A stretch of DNA of 64,000 nucleotides, from positions 62,001-126,000 of the forward strand of contig NZ_JAPUVI010000098.1 of assembly GCF_029255285.1 (NCBI RefSeq), read 5' to 3'. The notes beneath the pieces were generated by a model, which was not told the DNA's origin, did no database searches, and saw only the letters and a program-made list of their open reading frames with translations. Made by a program: the position numbers and the translations under genes. This stretch comes from Accumulibacter sp. (lineage in GTDB: Bacteria; Pseudomonadota; Gammaproteobacteria; Burkholderiales; Rhodocyclaceae). Below are positions 1-9,113 of the stretch, in pieces (the stretch's first letter is position 1; every line of letters begins with the position of its first letter).

Positions 1-254
1 GAGTGACGATAGGCAAGGCTTTTCTCACCGAGGCAGCGATGCTCTCGGTGGCCGGCGCCGTGCTCGGCTTTGCGCTCGGTCACGCCGGAGCCGCGATCAT
101 CCGACAACTCTACCCCGCCTACCCGGCATTTCCGCCGGGCTGGGCGGTGCTCGCCGGGCTAGGCACGGCACTGCTGACCGGCATTCTCTTCGGCGTCTTG
201 CCGGCGCGCCAGGCAGCGCGGCTCGATCCCGTGCAGGCGCTGGCCAAGCGCTGA
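1..254 (+). CDS. ABC transporter permease, MacB/FtsX type (3' end only)
   Basis: Only the last 84 or so codons are in the window; the reading frame enters from the left edge, so no start is visible. The residues show two hydrophobic segments and end in the motif LPARQAARLDPVQALAKR. This resembles the conserved C-terminus of MacB_PCD/FtsX permeases (typically PARRAARLDPVEALR). Such permeases work with a MacA-like adaptor and a MacB-like ATPase in export or lipoprotein release, but the partners lie outside. It is transcribed towards the minus-strand polysaccharide genes, with only 25 bases between the two stop codons. Confidence 0.8.
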   Translation, partial: VTIGKAFLTEAAMLSVAGAVLGFALGHAGAAIIRQLYPAYPAFPPGWAVLAGLGTALLTGILFGVLPARQAARLDPVQALAKR

Positions 255-279
255 TCCACCCGGCAAAACGCCATTGTGC

Positions 280-1179
280 CTACATCCGGGCCTCGCCCGC
301 GTCAATCCGCTTCACTCGCCGCCAAGCGTCGACCAGCAGAGCCGACAAGGCACCGACCAACAGCCCTCCGACCAAGCCCCCGACGATGAGCAGAATTCTG
401 TTTGGCGAAACCGGCTTGTCCGCCACGAAAGGCGCTTCGATCGCCCTCGCCGATTGCGTCGCCGGAGGCAACAAAGCCGTTTCGTAGGCCATTATCGCCT
501 GGCGCGCAGCATACACCTCGGCCTGTTTCTGAACGTACAGCGACGCGATCAGCGCAACCTGTGTGAATTGATCATCCCGCGGAGCTTTCATAGCGGAGAT
601 TTTCTCGAGTTTCTCCAACTCGCGCTCCGCACTGGCGAGTTTCTCTTTGGTGATCGCCAAGTCGGCGCTCATCTTATCCACCACCGGCTTCGAGATGTCG
701 GCCTGCCGCCTTGCCAGTTCCGCAACCGCGGCCTCGGCGATTGTCTTCGCTCTCTCCGGACTGCCAGCCCGCGCCTTCAACTCGATCAGGGGCGCCGTCA
801 CCGTTGCTCTGAGTATCTGCACCGACAAATATTTCGTCGTGGCGAACGGAGAGCGCGACAAGGCGTCGCTCCACTCTTGGTCGCCGAGACTTTGCGCCAG
901 CGCGAACTGAAAGGAAGCGGCTTTCATTCGCTCGACAGCCTGAGCGGGCGGCTCAACAAGCAGCGGGGTGTTCTGTGCAACCTGCCCAATCTGCCCAATC
1001 TGCCCCACCTGAATGACGGCAATGGCTTCGTAGGTCGCCGGGAGAAAGGCAATCGCCAAGCCCGCCCCGGCCACCCCTAGGACGGCACCGCCAAGTACGT
1101 AGTACCAACCGACCAACAACCTGGCCCACAGAGTCATCTCTTGCAGATCTTCGCCCGGCAGCACCCCGTTTTCACTCAT
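280..1179 (-). CDS. Wzz/GNVR-type polysaccharide chain-length determinant
   Basis: About 299 residues. It has an N-terminal transmembrane segment (about residues 20-45), a mostly helical periplasmic region with a coiled-coil stretch, and a second transmembrane segment near the C-terminus preceded by a proline (SPNRILLIVGGLVGG). This two-TM layout is that of Wzz/polysaccharide co-polymerases, which set O-antigen or capsule chain length. The start was placed at the ATG at 1179 because the open frame further upstream runs into the preceding gene, whose stop is at 1202. A short tandem repeat (QIGQIGQ) lies just after the first TM. It has no tyrosine-kinase domain. Last gene of the minus-strand polysaccharide run. 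Confidence 0.8.
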   Translation of the reverse strand: MSENGVLPGEDLQEMTLWARLLVGWYYVLGGAVLGVAGAGLAIAFLPATYEAIAVIQVGQIGQIGQVAQNTPLLVEPPAQAVERMKAASFQFALAQSLGDQEWSDALSRSPFATTKYLSVQILRATVTAPLIELKARAGSPERAKTIAEAAVAELARRQADISKPVVDKMSADLAITKEKLASAERELEKLEKISAMKAPRDDQFTQVALIASLYVQKQAEVYAARQAIMAYETALLPPATQSARAIEAPFVADKPVSPNRILLIVGGLVGGLLVGALSALLVDAWRRVKRIDAGEARM

Positions 1180-1201
1180 CGATCCCGATTCCCAAGAACG
1201 T

Positions 1202-3127
1202 TCAATGCACAACCGCGCCAGCCTTGGCGGTTCTGGCCATGGCGCGCCACAGCAGTTCGTCATCGCCATGCCTGGCCGGAGCATACTCCTCGACCAGCGA
1301 AGCCAGGATGGTCAGCACCTTGTCATAATCCAAATCCCGGCTGGCCGTCTCCAGTTGCTCCAACCGTTCACTCAGCAGCGTCCACGGCAGTTCCTGCTCG
1401 TAAGCCCGCATGATCAGCGGGTGCGAGGTGCCTTCGACGTTCTCGCCGATCAGCAACTCCTCGTACAGCTTTTCACCTGGGCGAAGACCAACCACCTCGA
1501 TCGCGATGTCGCCGTCCGGATGCGCCTGGTCACGCAACTCCAGCCCACTCAGATGCACCATGCGGCGAGCGAGGTCGAGGATTCTAACCGGTTTGCCCAT
1601 GTCCAACACGTACACTTCACCCCCCTGACCCATCGAACCCGCCTGTATCACGAGTTGTGCGGCCTCGGGAATGGTCATGAAGTAACGCGTTATCTCGGTA
1701 TGCGTCAGCGTGATCGGCCCGCCCGCCGCGATCTGTTTGCGGAACAGCGGCACCACCGAACCAGAGGAGCCCAGCACATTGCCGAAGCGCACCATGCAGA
1801 AACGGGTGACGCCCCCTTGACGCGCCAGCGCCTGCAGGATCAGTTCGGCCAGCCGTTTGCTGGCGCCCATCACATTGGTCGGGCGGACGGCTTTGTCGGT
1901 CGAGATCAGGACGAAAGTCTCCACGCCGGCCGCCAGCGCCGCCTCCGCCAACCGCCGCGTGCCTACGGCATTGTTGCGAATCCCTTCGATGGGATTGTGT
2001 TCGACCAGGGGTACATGCTTGTACGCCGCCGCGTGATAGACCGTCTGCACGCCAAGACTCTTCATCATCAGTTCGTTGCGCGGCCGATTGGTCACCGATC
2101 CGAGCAGCGGCATCAGCTCGACAGACAGTTTGCGGCGCGCGCACAGCGCGACAAGTTCCTGCTCGATCGAATACAGCGCGAACTCGGAACGCTCGAGCAA
2201 CACGAGCCGCGAGGGCTGTAGCCGTACGATCTGGCGACACAACTCCGAACCGATCGAGCCACCCGCCCCGGAAACCAGTACCGTTTTCCCGGTAATGCAG
2301 CGTCCGAGCAGGGCGGCATCAGGCGATACTGATTCGCGGCCGAGCAAATCCTCGATCTCGACCTCGCGGATGACGTCGACCGACACATTTCCACTGACCA
2401 CATCGGCCATTCCGGGAACCAGCTTGAGCTTGCAATGCAGGCCGTCCATCGCCTCGATGATCTCGGCCCGTCTGGCCCGGCTCGCCGAGGGAATGGCCAG
2501 CAACACCTCGTCGACCCGCTTGCTGGCGATCATCGAAGCCAGCTTGCGTGGTGCGTGAACCCGCAATCCGGCAACCTCGGTCTTCTGCTTGGCCGGACTG
2601 TCGTCGAGAAAAGCCACCGGCAGATACTCGCGCCCGGCCCGCAGCGCATACGCCAGTTGCGTTCCCGCCTGACCAGCGCCGTAGATCGCCACCCGCTTGC
2701 GCTGATCCTGGCGGCGCTCGGCACGGAGAAACAGGCTGCGTGCCAGAAAGCGCGACGCACCGACGTAAAGGCAGGCCAGCAACCAGTAGATCACCAACAC
2801 GCCGCGCGACAGGCCCGGCGTGTGCGTAAGTGCCACCATGGCGGCGACCAGCAGGACGGACAGGCTCACCCCGCCGGCCACCACGAACACCACGCGATCC
2901 TCCATGAAGCGGGTGACGGCGCGGTACAGGCCGAGCCGGATGAAAACCGGAATCGCGACCAGCGGGGCCGCCAGCATCTGCCACCCGTGACCAGTCAGTT
3001 GAGGATTCCAGGTTTCGAAACGCAGGGCGAGGGCCGACCAGAAGGCGAGCAACAGCAGCAGAAAATCCGTCGCCACGGCGATCGCTTGTTTGTGCCTTCT
3101 CGGCAACGACAAAAATGCTTTCAACAT
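1202..3127 (-). CDS. UDP-GlcNAc 4,6-dehydratase, membrane CapD/PglF/WbpM type
   Basis: About 641 residues from the ATG at 3127; ATGs at 3145 and 3199 are also possible. Four hydrophobic N-terminal helices are followed by a CoA-binding-like Rossmann domain (AIYGAGQAGTQLA) and then the SDR dehydratase domain with the nucleotide motif VLVSGAGGSIGSELC and a substrate region containing STDKAVRPTNVMGASKR. In this family the product is the UDP-4-keto-6-deoxy-GlcNAc used for bacillosamine, QuiNAc or FucNAc sugars. The aminotransferase, acetyltransferase and PglC-like transferase next door suggest that UDP-bacillosamine formation is its role here (inference). Confidence 0.88.
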   Translation of the reverse strand: MLKAFLSLPRRHKQAIAVATDFLLLLLAFWSALALRFETWNPQLTGHGWQMLAAPLVAIPVFIRLGLYRAVTRFMEDRVVFVVAGGVSLSVLLVAAMVALTHTPGLSRGVLVIYWLLACLYVGASRFLARSLFLRAERRQDQRKRVAIYGAGQAGTQLAYALRAGREYLPVAFLDDSPAKQKTEVAGLRVHAPRKLASMIASKRVDEVLLAIPSASRARRAEIIEAMDGLHCKLKLVPGMADVVSGNVSVDVIREVEIEDLLGRESVSPDAALLGRCITGKTVLVSGAGGSIGSELCRQIVRLQPSRLVLLERSEFALYSIEQELVALCARRKLSVELMPLLGSVTNRPRNELMMKSLGVQTVYHAAAYKHVPLVEHNPIEGIRNNAVGTRRLAEAALAAGVETFVLISTDKAVRPTNVMGASKRLAELILQALARQGGVTRFCMVRFGNVLGSSGSVVPLFRKQIAAGGPITLTHTEITRYFMTIPEAAQLVIQAGSMGQGGEVYVLDMGKPVRILDLARRMVHLSGLELRDQAHPDGDIAIEVVGLRPGEKLYEELLIGENVEGTSHPLIMRAYEQELPWTLLSERLEQLETASRDLDYDKVLTILASLVEEYAPARHGDDELLWRAMARTAKAGAVVH

Positions 3128-3317
3128 TCGGCTCGATGCTTCCATTCTTGAAGACCCGATTAGCCAACCCTGCCGCTCTGCGCGAATCAAGACAAACAAC
3201 CCCTCCGTTGCAGACAGCCAGAAACAACTGAGAGTCTCGGCAACTCGCGGGAATCCTCAGCCAGTTCCGCCGACACGTGTCTCCCCGCCGCGCCCGCGGC
3301 AATCGTTGCCGTGCCGC

Positions 3318-3878
3318 TCAGTGCGACACCCCGTCGCGCCGCAGCACCTTCACCCAGGTCAGCCACAGTATCCTGATGTCGAAGCCGAGCGACTGCCGCT
3401 CAAGGTACTGCTGGTCAAGGGCGACTTTCTCGGGGATCGGCAACTCGTCTCGCCCGTTGACCTGCGCCCAGCCGGTCAGCCCGGGCACCAGTTGATGCAC
3501 CCCGCACTGCGTGCGCAAGGCGATCAGGTCATCCTGATTGAACAGCGCGGGGCGCGGTCCGACAAAGCTCATGTCGCCCTTCAGGATACTCCAGAGTTGC
3601 GGCAGTTCGTCCAGACTGCTCCTGCGCAGCAATGAACCGATACGCGTCAGATAGATCTCCGGTTCCCGCAGCAGGTGCGTGGCCACGGCGGGTGTGTCGG
3701 CCCTCATGCTACGGAACTTGGGCATGCCGAACAAACGGTTGTTTTTGCCCACCCGATCGGACCAGTACAACACCGGCCCTTTGGAGGTCAGCCGCACGGC
3801 CAGGGCGATGAGACAAATCGGCAGAATCAGCACCGGCACGACCAGCAGGCAAAGGAAGATATCGAACAGCCGCTTCAT
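3318..3878 (-). CDS. Undecaprenyl-phosphate phosphosugar transferase, PglC-like
   Basis: 186 residues from the ATG at 3878. The N-terminal hydrophobic hairpin ([20 protein letters not shown]) precedes the bacterial sugar-transferase domain with [25 protein letters not shown] and [10 protein letters not shown], all hallmarks of the family. The length matches the small monotopic PglC class rather than the 460-residue WbaP class. PglC moves phospho-diacetylbacillosamine from UDP onto undecaprenyl phosphate at the inner membrane to start a glycan. It lies 8 bases after the CBS-aminotransferase. The open frame upstream of 3878 is antisense-like noise in the aminotransferase gene. Confidence 0.9.
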   Translation of the reverse strand: MKRLFDIFLCLLVVPVLILPICLIALAVRLTSKGPVLYWSDRVGKNNRLFGMPKFRSMRADTPAVATHLLREPEIYLTRIGSLLRRSSLDELPQLWSILKGDMSFVGPRPALFNQDDLIALRTQCGVHQLVPGLTGWAQVNGRDELPIPEKVALDQQYLERQSLGFDIRILWLTWVKVLRRDGVSH

Positions 3879-3886
3879 TGCACCCC

Positions 3887-5356
3887 TCAGCGCAGGTACT
3901 TTCTCAGCACGGATACGACGCGGTCGACATGATCCGACGGCATGTTCGACCCCGACGGCAAACACAGACCCTGATCGAACAGCCGGTCCGCCACCGAGTC
4001 GCTGCCCGCCGTGAAATAGCGGCAGCCGGCGAATACCGGCTGCAGGTGCATCGGTTTCCAGAGAGGCCGAACTTCGATCAACTCCGCCGCCATACGCTGC
4101 ATCAGTTCCAAGCGCGTGATGCCGGCCGCCGCCGAGATGGTGCAGGCGGTCAGCCAGTGCGTGGAATAGCTCCAGTCGGGCTCTGGCATCCAGGTGATGA
4201 CGGGAATGTCGGCCAACGCCGTTCGGTAGGACGCAAACACTTCGCGCCGGGACTCGACCCGTTGGTCGAGAACGCGCAGCTGTCCGCGGCCGACACCGGC
4301 CAGAATGTTGCTCATGCGGTAGTTGAAGCCGATCTCCGAATGCTGATAATGCGGCGCAGGATCGCGCGCTTGAGTCGACAGATAGCGCGCTTTGGCCACC
4401 ACGTCGGCATCGTCCGAGACCAGCATGCCACCGCCCGAAGTCGTTATGATCTTGTTGCCATTGAACGAATAAACCCCGATACGACCAAACGTGCCGCTCG
4501 CCCTGCCCTTGTAGGTCGCGCCGAGAGATTCCGCCGCATCCTCCAGGATGGGAACTCCGTAGCGCTCGCAGAGGCTCATCAGCGGGTCCATGTCCGCGCT
4601 CTGTCCATAGAGGCTGACGACGATTACCGCCTTGGGCAGCCAGCCCTCTTTCCTGGCCGCCTCGAAGGCACGCTCGAGAGCGAGCGGCGACATGTTCCAA
4701 CTGCTGTCGTCCGAATCGATGAAAACAGGTTCGGCTCCTTGATAGACGATGGGGTTGGCGCTGGCGGCGAAGGTCAAGGTCGAGCAGAATACCCTGTCGC
4801 CCTGGCCGACACCCAGGATGCGCAAGCCCAGATGAATGGCGGCGGTGCCCGACGACAAGGCGGCCGCGTGGCGGGCTCCGACCTTTTCGGCCAACTCGCG
4901 TTCGAAGGCATCGACATTGGGCCCCAGCGGAGCAATCCAGTTGGTGCGAAAGGCCTCTTCGACGTAATCGCGTTCCGTATCGCCCATGTGCGGCGTCGAT
5001 AGGAGAATCTGCGTATCGATTTCCTTCCGATCGAGCACCTCGACCACCTGATTGTTCTCGTCGATCACCGGCAAGTGATTGATGCCGTGATGATTCATGC
5101 GGTCCAGCGCTTCCCTGCGGCTGGCGCCCCGGGCAATGACTTGTGACTGCTTCGGCGGCAATTGTTCGAGTGAACTGTCCAGGCCGGCGCCGTTGAGCAA
5201 CAAACGGCGCAAGTCACCGTCCGTCACCGTGCGCTCGAAACAACCATCGGTGCCCACCAACAACAATAGCCCCGCGCCCGTCAGGTCGAGTCTGGCAAGG
5301 GCTTCCCTGAGGCTCGTCTTCCGACTGACGGCCAGGAGCTTGATATCGTGCATCAT
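3887..5356 (-). CDS. CBS-domain pair fused to a DegT/PglE-type sugar aminotransferase (LegC-like)
   Basis: 489 residues. Residues about 1-118 form two CBS motifs (VTDGDLRRLLL; HLPVIDENNQVVEVLDRKEI) like those at the N-terminus of PtmE-type nucleotidyltransferases. From about 120 a complete PLP-dependent DegT/DnrJ/EryC1 aminotransferase follows: HMGDTERDYVEEAF, TNWIAPLGPNVDAFE, SSGTAAIHL, the EDAAESLGATYKG motif, and SFNGNKIITTSGGG with the Schiff-base lysine. The best-matching function is conversion of UDP-4-keto-6-deoxy-GlcNAc to UDP-4-amino-6-deoxy-GlcNAc. The start ATG overlaps the acetyltransferase stop (ATGA at 5356). The CBS fusion is unusual; the pair may sense adenosine nucleotides (inference). 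Confidence 0.85.
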   Translation of the reverse strand: MMHDIKLLAVSRKTSLREALARLDLTGAGLLLLVGTDGCFERTVTDGDLRRLLLNGAGLDSSLEQLPPKQSQVIARGASRREALDRMNHHGINHLPVIDENNQVVEVLDRKEIDTQILLSTPHMGDTERDYVEEAFRTNWIAPLGPNVDAFERELAEKVGARHAAALSSGTAAIHLGLRILGVGQGDRVFCSTLTFAASANPIVYQGAEPVFIDSDDSSWNMSPLALERAFEAARKEGWLPKAVIVVSLYGQSADMDPLMSLCERYGVPILEDAAESLGATYKGRASGTFGRIGVYSFNGNKIITTSGGGMLVSDDADVVAKARYLSTQARDPAPHYQHSEIGFNYRMSNILAGVGRGQLRVLDQRVESRREVFASYRTALADIPVITWMPEPDWSYSTHWLTACTISAAAGITRLELMQRMAAELIEVRPLWKPMHLQPVFAGCRYFTAGSDSVADRLFDQGLCLPSGSNMPSDHVDRVVSVLRKYLR

Positions 5357-5988
5357 TGTCCTTTGTGTGAAGGCTGGGCGGGCACACCTTGCCAAGTCTG
5401 GCCCGGTGGCACATGGCCGATGACTACCGCGCCAGCGCCGATGACGACGCCGTCGCCGATCCTGATTTCCGGGAGAACCCTGGCCCCCGCGCCAATCAGG
5501 ACGCCTCGCCCGACCTGTACGCCACCGCCCAGTGAGGCGAGAGGAGCGACGTGGCAGAAGTCGCCGACCGAACAGTCGTGATCGACCACGGCACCATGAT
5601 TGACGATGGTCGCCGCGCCGATGCGCGCGCAGGGCCCCACGACGGCCTGAGCGGCGACGAAGACGCCTTCGCCGAGCGTCGCGGAAGCCGCCACACTGGC
5701 CCGCGGATGGACGATCGCCAGCCAATCGCGGCGCGCGAGAGTGGAGTCGAGAAGCAGGGATTCCCGAATCGCACCCGACCCCACGGCGGCGTGTACTTTG
5801 CCAGACAGGGGGCGACCGGGACGGACCGGCGTCTCCACCCGGCATCCGAGTATCGACAAACCCGCCAGCGCGGCACGATCGTCTCGCACGCGGATCGCTG
5901 CTGTAGTCCAGCCGCAGCACAACAGCGCGTCGATCACGACGCGGCAATGCCCGCCGGCACCGAGCAGATGTACAGTCTTAATAGGCAT
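5353..5988 (-). CDS. Sugar O/N-acetyltransferase, NeuD/PglD/LegH family
   Basis: 211 residues. The N-terminal Rossmann-like domain starts VHLLGAGGHCRVVIDAL and the C-terminal half is a left-handed beta-helix of hexapeptide repeats (IGAATIVNHGAVVDHDCSVG, then VGRGVLIGAGARV). The HxxxDHD element carries the probable catalytic base. In PglD this enzyme N-acetylates the 4-amino group of UDP-4-amino-6-deoxy-GlcNAc, which fits its place between a PglE-like aminotransferase and a hydrolysing epimerase. NeuD-type sialate O-acetylation is the alternative. It overlaps neuC/legG upstream by 11 bases and the CBS-aminotransferase by 4. Confidence 0.85.
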   Translation of the reverse strand: MPIKTVHLLGAGGHCRVVIDALLCCGWTTAAIRVRDDRAALAGLSILGCRVETPVRPGRPLSGKVHAAVGSGAIRESLLLDSTLARRDWLAIVHPRASVAASATLGEGVFVAAQAVVGPCARIGAATIVNHGAVVDHDCSVGDFCHVAPLASLGGGVQVGRGVLIGAGARVLPEIRIGDGVVIGAGAVVIGHVPPGQTWQGVPAQPSHKGQ

Positions 5989-7111
5989 TGGTCTTGGCCA
6001 TCAAATCGGCGTCGATCGGCAGCGAGGAAAGCAAATCCACGATGCGTGGCCCTGCCTTCCCGTCACCATAGACGTTGGCAGGCGCGAAACGGCCATGGCT
6101 CAGCGCACGATCGAGGGCCGCGATGATTTCGCCCTTGTCCAGTCGGACGTCGAGAGTGTTGGCGTTGCGTTCGCGCAGATTCTGTCGGCACCCAAGGTTG
6201 AGCACCGGTGTGCCGAAGGTGGCGGCTTCGATGATCCCGGCGCTGGAGTTGCCGATCAGCACGTCGCAACAGGCCATCCAGGAGGCGAATTCGGCTCTTG
6301 GCAAATGGGTCAGCAACCGGACTTCAGGGTTGCTCTGTTGCGCGAGCAGCACCTCCCGGATGTGACTGCTTCCGGCATCCGAGTTGGGCAGCAAGGCAAC
6401 GACTTGGCAACGACGCGAAGCCAGGCTTTCCATGATCGTCCGCGCCGATTCTCCGGCCGACTCGGCTTCCTGCAACACCGGATGAAAGACCATCAGGGCC
6501 AGCGGACGAGTTTCATCCAGTCCCTCCGAGCGACAAAGCGCGTCGCGCGGCAAGTCGGCCAGCGCCTCCAGTCCGTCGAGCCCTGGCGCACCGGTACCGA
6601 ATACCCGCTCAGCCGATTCTCCCATCCTGATGAGACGCTCACGAGACGCGTCGGTCGCCACGAAATGATAGTGCGCGAGCTTGGATATGGCATGACGAAC
6701 AGGTTCGTCGACCGTACCCGAGCGCTCTCCTCCGTGAATATGGACGGCCGGAACATTCAAGTGGATGGCGGCGACGGCGCCCGCCAGCATTTCCCCCCGA
6801 TCACCCAGCAGCAGCACGAAATCGGGCCGATCGACCTCCAGCTCGTCCACAAACCGCCAGATCATCTGGCCGATGTTGCGCGCCATCGTGGCACCGGTGG
6901 CGGGTTCCAGGTCGAGCGGCACCTGCCCCCTGATGGTCAAGCCGGCGGAGCAAATCTCGCTCACCGTGTAGCCATGGGCGGCACTCAGGTGCATGCCCGT
7001 GACGAGGACGTCGAGACGCAAATCCGGCGACCGATGGATAGCCTGGAGCGTGGACTGCATCAGGCCGAAGTCGGCGCGCGTGCCGCTGACGTAGCAGATA
7101 CGGCGTGTCAT
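5978..7111 (-). CDS. UDP-N-acetylglucosamine 2-epimerase (hydrolysing), NeuC/LegG family
   Basis: 377 residues from the ATG at 7111, which overlaps the synthase stop (ATGA). The N-terminal MTRRICYVSGTRADFGLM and the later LLLGDRGEMLAGAVAA, HIHGGERSGTVDEPVRHAISK and IGNSSAGIIEA segments are typical of the GT-B-fold hydrolysing epimerases that release N-acetylmannosamine or 2,4-diacetamido-2,4,6-trideoxymannose. With bacillosamine-type genes on both sides, the LegG reaction on UDP-diacetylbacillosamine is favoured over NeuC (inference). Confidence 0.87.
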   Translation of the reverse strand: MTRRICYVSGTRADFGLMQSTLQAIHRSPDLRLDVLVTGMHLSAAHGYTVSEICSAGLTIRGQVPLDLEPATGATMARNIGQMIWRFVDELEVDRPDFVLLLGDRGEMLAGAVAAIHLNVPAVHIHGGERSGTVDEPVRHAISKLAHYHFVATDASRERLIRMGESAERVFGTGAPGLDGLEALADLPRDALCRSEGLDETRPLALMVFHPVLQEAESAGESARTIMESLASRRCQVVALLPNSDAGSSHIREVLLAQQSNPEVRLLTHLPRAEFASWMACCDVLIGNSSAGIIEAATFGTPVLNLGCRQNLRERNANTLDVRLDKGEIIAALDRALSHGRFAPANVYGDGKAGPRIVDLLSSLPIDADLMAKTNAY

Positions 7112-8139
7112 TTCAGGTCCGACCACCGCAAAGTCGTGCCCGCGGTAAGGTCGCGCCGCAGCGTCCTGCCGACCACCTCGTCAAGTTCGGCCGGCGCGAT
7201 TCCGCTACCGGGACGCAACAGCACCAGGTCGCTCGCGGCAAGCACATCGCCTGCCTTTCGTTCGACCGCCAGTGTGACGCTGCGGCGTACCAGGGCCCGG
7301 ATAGGCATTTCGGAGGCCGTCGGCCGTTTCTCGGCATCACCCAGACACTGCTCGACCGCGCGAATGCTCTGCACCAGCGACGTCAGTTCGGTCGGTGTCA
7401 GCGACGCGCTGTGGTCCGGTCCGGGAAGGGAGGTATCGATGGTGAAGTGCTTTTCGATGACCACGGCTCCCAGCGCTACTGCGGCGGTGGCCACGGCGAT
7501 ACCTCGGGTATGGTCGGAGTAACCTACGGGAATCCGAAACGCATCGGCAATCGATTTCATCGCCCGCAGATTGACGTCTCGAAACTCCGCCGGATAGTTG
7601 GACGTACAGTGCAACACGGTGATCCGGTCGTCCGAAACGTCGCCGTCCGGCGCCGACCAAACCTCGCGCACGGCAGCCATCGCGCTCCCTATCTCGGCCA
7701 AATCCGCCATGCCGCTGGAAATGATCATTGGCAGCCTCTTCTGCGCGAGGTAACGCAAGAACGGCAAGTTGGTAATTTCGCCGGACGGCACCTTGATCCG
7801 TTTCATGCCGAGCGAGAGAAGCATGTCCGCGGCGCCTTCGTCGAAGGGCGTAGACATGAACTCGATGCCACGTTCGGCGCACGCCTTGGCCAGCCGTTGG
7901 TACACCGCGTCGGAAAGCTCGAGTGCGCGCAACATGCTATGCTGGTCACCGGCACCGGTCGTGCGTTGCTGATAGGCCGCTTTGGCGGTCCCTTTGGCAA
8001 CCAGTTTGTCGGCCGAGAAACTTTGAAACTTGATGGCATCCGCACCGCTGGCGGCGGCGATGTCGACGAGTTGCAGCGCCATCGCCTCGCTGCCATTGTG
8101 GTTGACGCCGGCTTCGGCAATGATGAAGACTCTGCTCAC
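7108..8139 (-). CDS. Nonulosonate (legionaminate / N-acetylneuraminate) synthase, NeuB/LegI family
   Basis: 343 residues. The N-terminal TIM barrel begins FIIAEAGVNHNGSEAMAL and has KFQSFSADKLV, FMSTPFDEGAADML, SGMADLAEIGSA, CTSNYPAEFRDVNL and SDHTRGIAVA. The C-terminal antifreeze-like SAF domain (about residues 285-343) contains RRSVTLAVERKAGD. The family condenses phosphoenolpyruvate with a mannosamine-type sugar to a nine-carbon acid. The gene overlaps the epimerase upstream and neuC/legG downstream by 4 bases each, so it is translationally coupled. No CMP-nonulosonate synthetase is visible in the window. Confidence 0.9.
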   Translation of the reverse strand: MSRVFIIAEAGVNHNGSEAMALQLVDIAAASGADAIKFQSFSADKLVAKGTAKAAYQQRTTGAGDQHSMLRALELSDAVYQRLAKACAERGIEFMSTPFDEGAADMLLSLGMKRIKVPSGEITNLPFLRYLAQKRLPMIISSGMADLAEIGSAMAAVREVWSAPDGDVSDDRITVLHCTSNYPAEFRDVNLRAMKSIADAFRIPVGYSDHTRGIAVATAAVALGAVVIEKHFTIDTSLPGPDHSASLTPTELTSLVQSIRAVEQCLGDAEKRPTASEMPIRALVRRSVTLAVERKAGDVLAASDLVLLRPGSGIAPAELDEVVGRTLRRDLTAGTTLRWSDLK

Positions 8140-9113
8140 GCGGTTTGCTCCTCTTCGTAACCTTCATCGATTCTGGGGGCCAGCGCGCGCTGCATCGCAA
8201 CACGCAGAGCCACTGGTGGCGTCCAGCCCAGCCGCCGACAGGTCGACGAACTATCCACCGCCAGCGGAACGGCCATCTTGCGTATCTGGTCACCGCGGCC
8301 AAACAGGCCGGCCATCATTTCGAGCAGCCGCGCGGGAACGGGCAGCAGCCGGGGCGTCACGCCCATCGCCTGAGCCATCGTTCGCACGAATTCCGTGGTG
8401 GGCACCGTTTCGGAATCCGCGACCAGAAAGACGCCCGACGGCGGGTCGGGGTGACGCACCAGATGAACCAGGAGATCCACGACGTTGTCTCTGGCCACGA
8501 AACTGCGCGGTGCATGCAGCGCGCCAAACGGCAAGGGCCAGCCCCTGGCCACGAGCTTGGCAAGCAAGGCAAAATTGCCCGGCGCCTGCGGACCGTAGAT
8601 CATCGGCGGACGAACGATGTGCATCGTCATGCGACTTTCCGCGTGCAGCGCCATCAAGCCTTGCTCGGCCTCCCATTTGGACTGGCCATAAGGAGTATCG
8701 GGAGCGGGCGGATCATCGTCCCGAAACGGCTTCGCGCCGGAAGTGCTCCCATTCACGCTGATCGAACTGACGAAAATGAAGCGCTTGACTCCCGCATCGG
8801 CCGCTCGGCGTGCCAGGTTCACGCTGGCTTCGGCATTGATCCGACGAAACTCGACCAGAGGATCCGCAGCGTCGTCCCGGAGTTTGTGCGCCCGCCCGGC
8901 GCAATGCACCACCGTATCGACTTTCTTCAAGAGTTCGAACTCGTCAGCGGGAATCGCGGCGATATCCTTGACCAGCCAGGTTTGCAGGTCCGGATGCGAC
9001 CAGCCGGCGGGCTGGCGTGCCATGGCAAGCACCCGATGCCGGCGGTGCAGAAGCGCGCGGCAAACCGCCTGGCCAAGAAACCCGGACGCCCCGGTTACGA
9101 GCACACTCTGCAT
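8136..9113 (-). CDS. NAD-dependent sugar epimerase/dehydratase (extended SDR)
   Basis: 325 residues. The N-terminal glycine motif VTGASGFLGQAVC binds NAD(P). The catalytic YxxxK is seen in TPYGQSKWEAE, with VSSISVNG and IVRPPMIYGP in the usual places. The family includes UDP-glucose 4-epimerases and WbpV/WbfT-like UDP-4-keto-sugar reductases (QuiNAc or FucNAc formation); the sequence alone does not separate these. Its stop overlaps the nonulosonate synthase start by 4 bases and its own start lies inside the end of the upstream membrane protein. Confidence 0.82.
   Translation of the reverse strand: MQSVLVTGASGFLGQAVCRALLHRRHRVLAMARQPAGWSHPDLQTWLVKDIAAIPADEFELLKKVDTVVHCAGRAHKLRDDAADPLVEFRRINAEASVNLARRAADAGVKRFIFVSSISVNGSTSGAKPFRDDDPPAPDTPYGQSKWEAEQGLMALHAESRMTMHIVRPPMIYGPQAPGNFALLAKLVARGWPLPFGALHAPRSFVARDNVVDLLVHLVRHPDPPSGVFLVADSETVPTTEFVRTMAQAMGVTPRLLPVPARLLEMMAGLFGRGDQIRKMAVPLAVDSSSTCRRLGWTPPVALRVAMQRALAPRIDEGYEEEQTA

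Noticed and set aside
5978-8139. Straight assignment of the epimerase and synthase as neuC and neuB for sialic acid
   Set aside because: The adjacent bacillosamine-type genes make a legionaminate-like product at least as likely, so no gene symbol was given.
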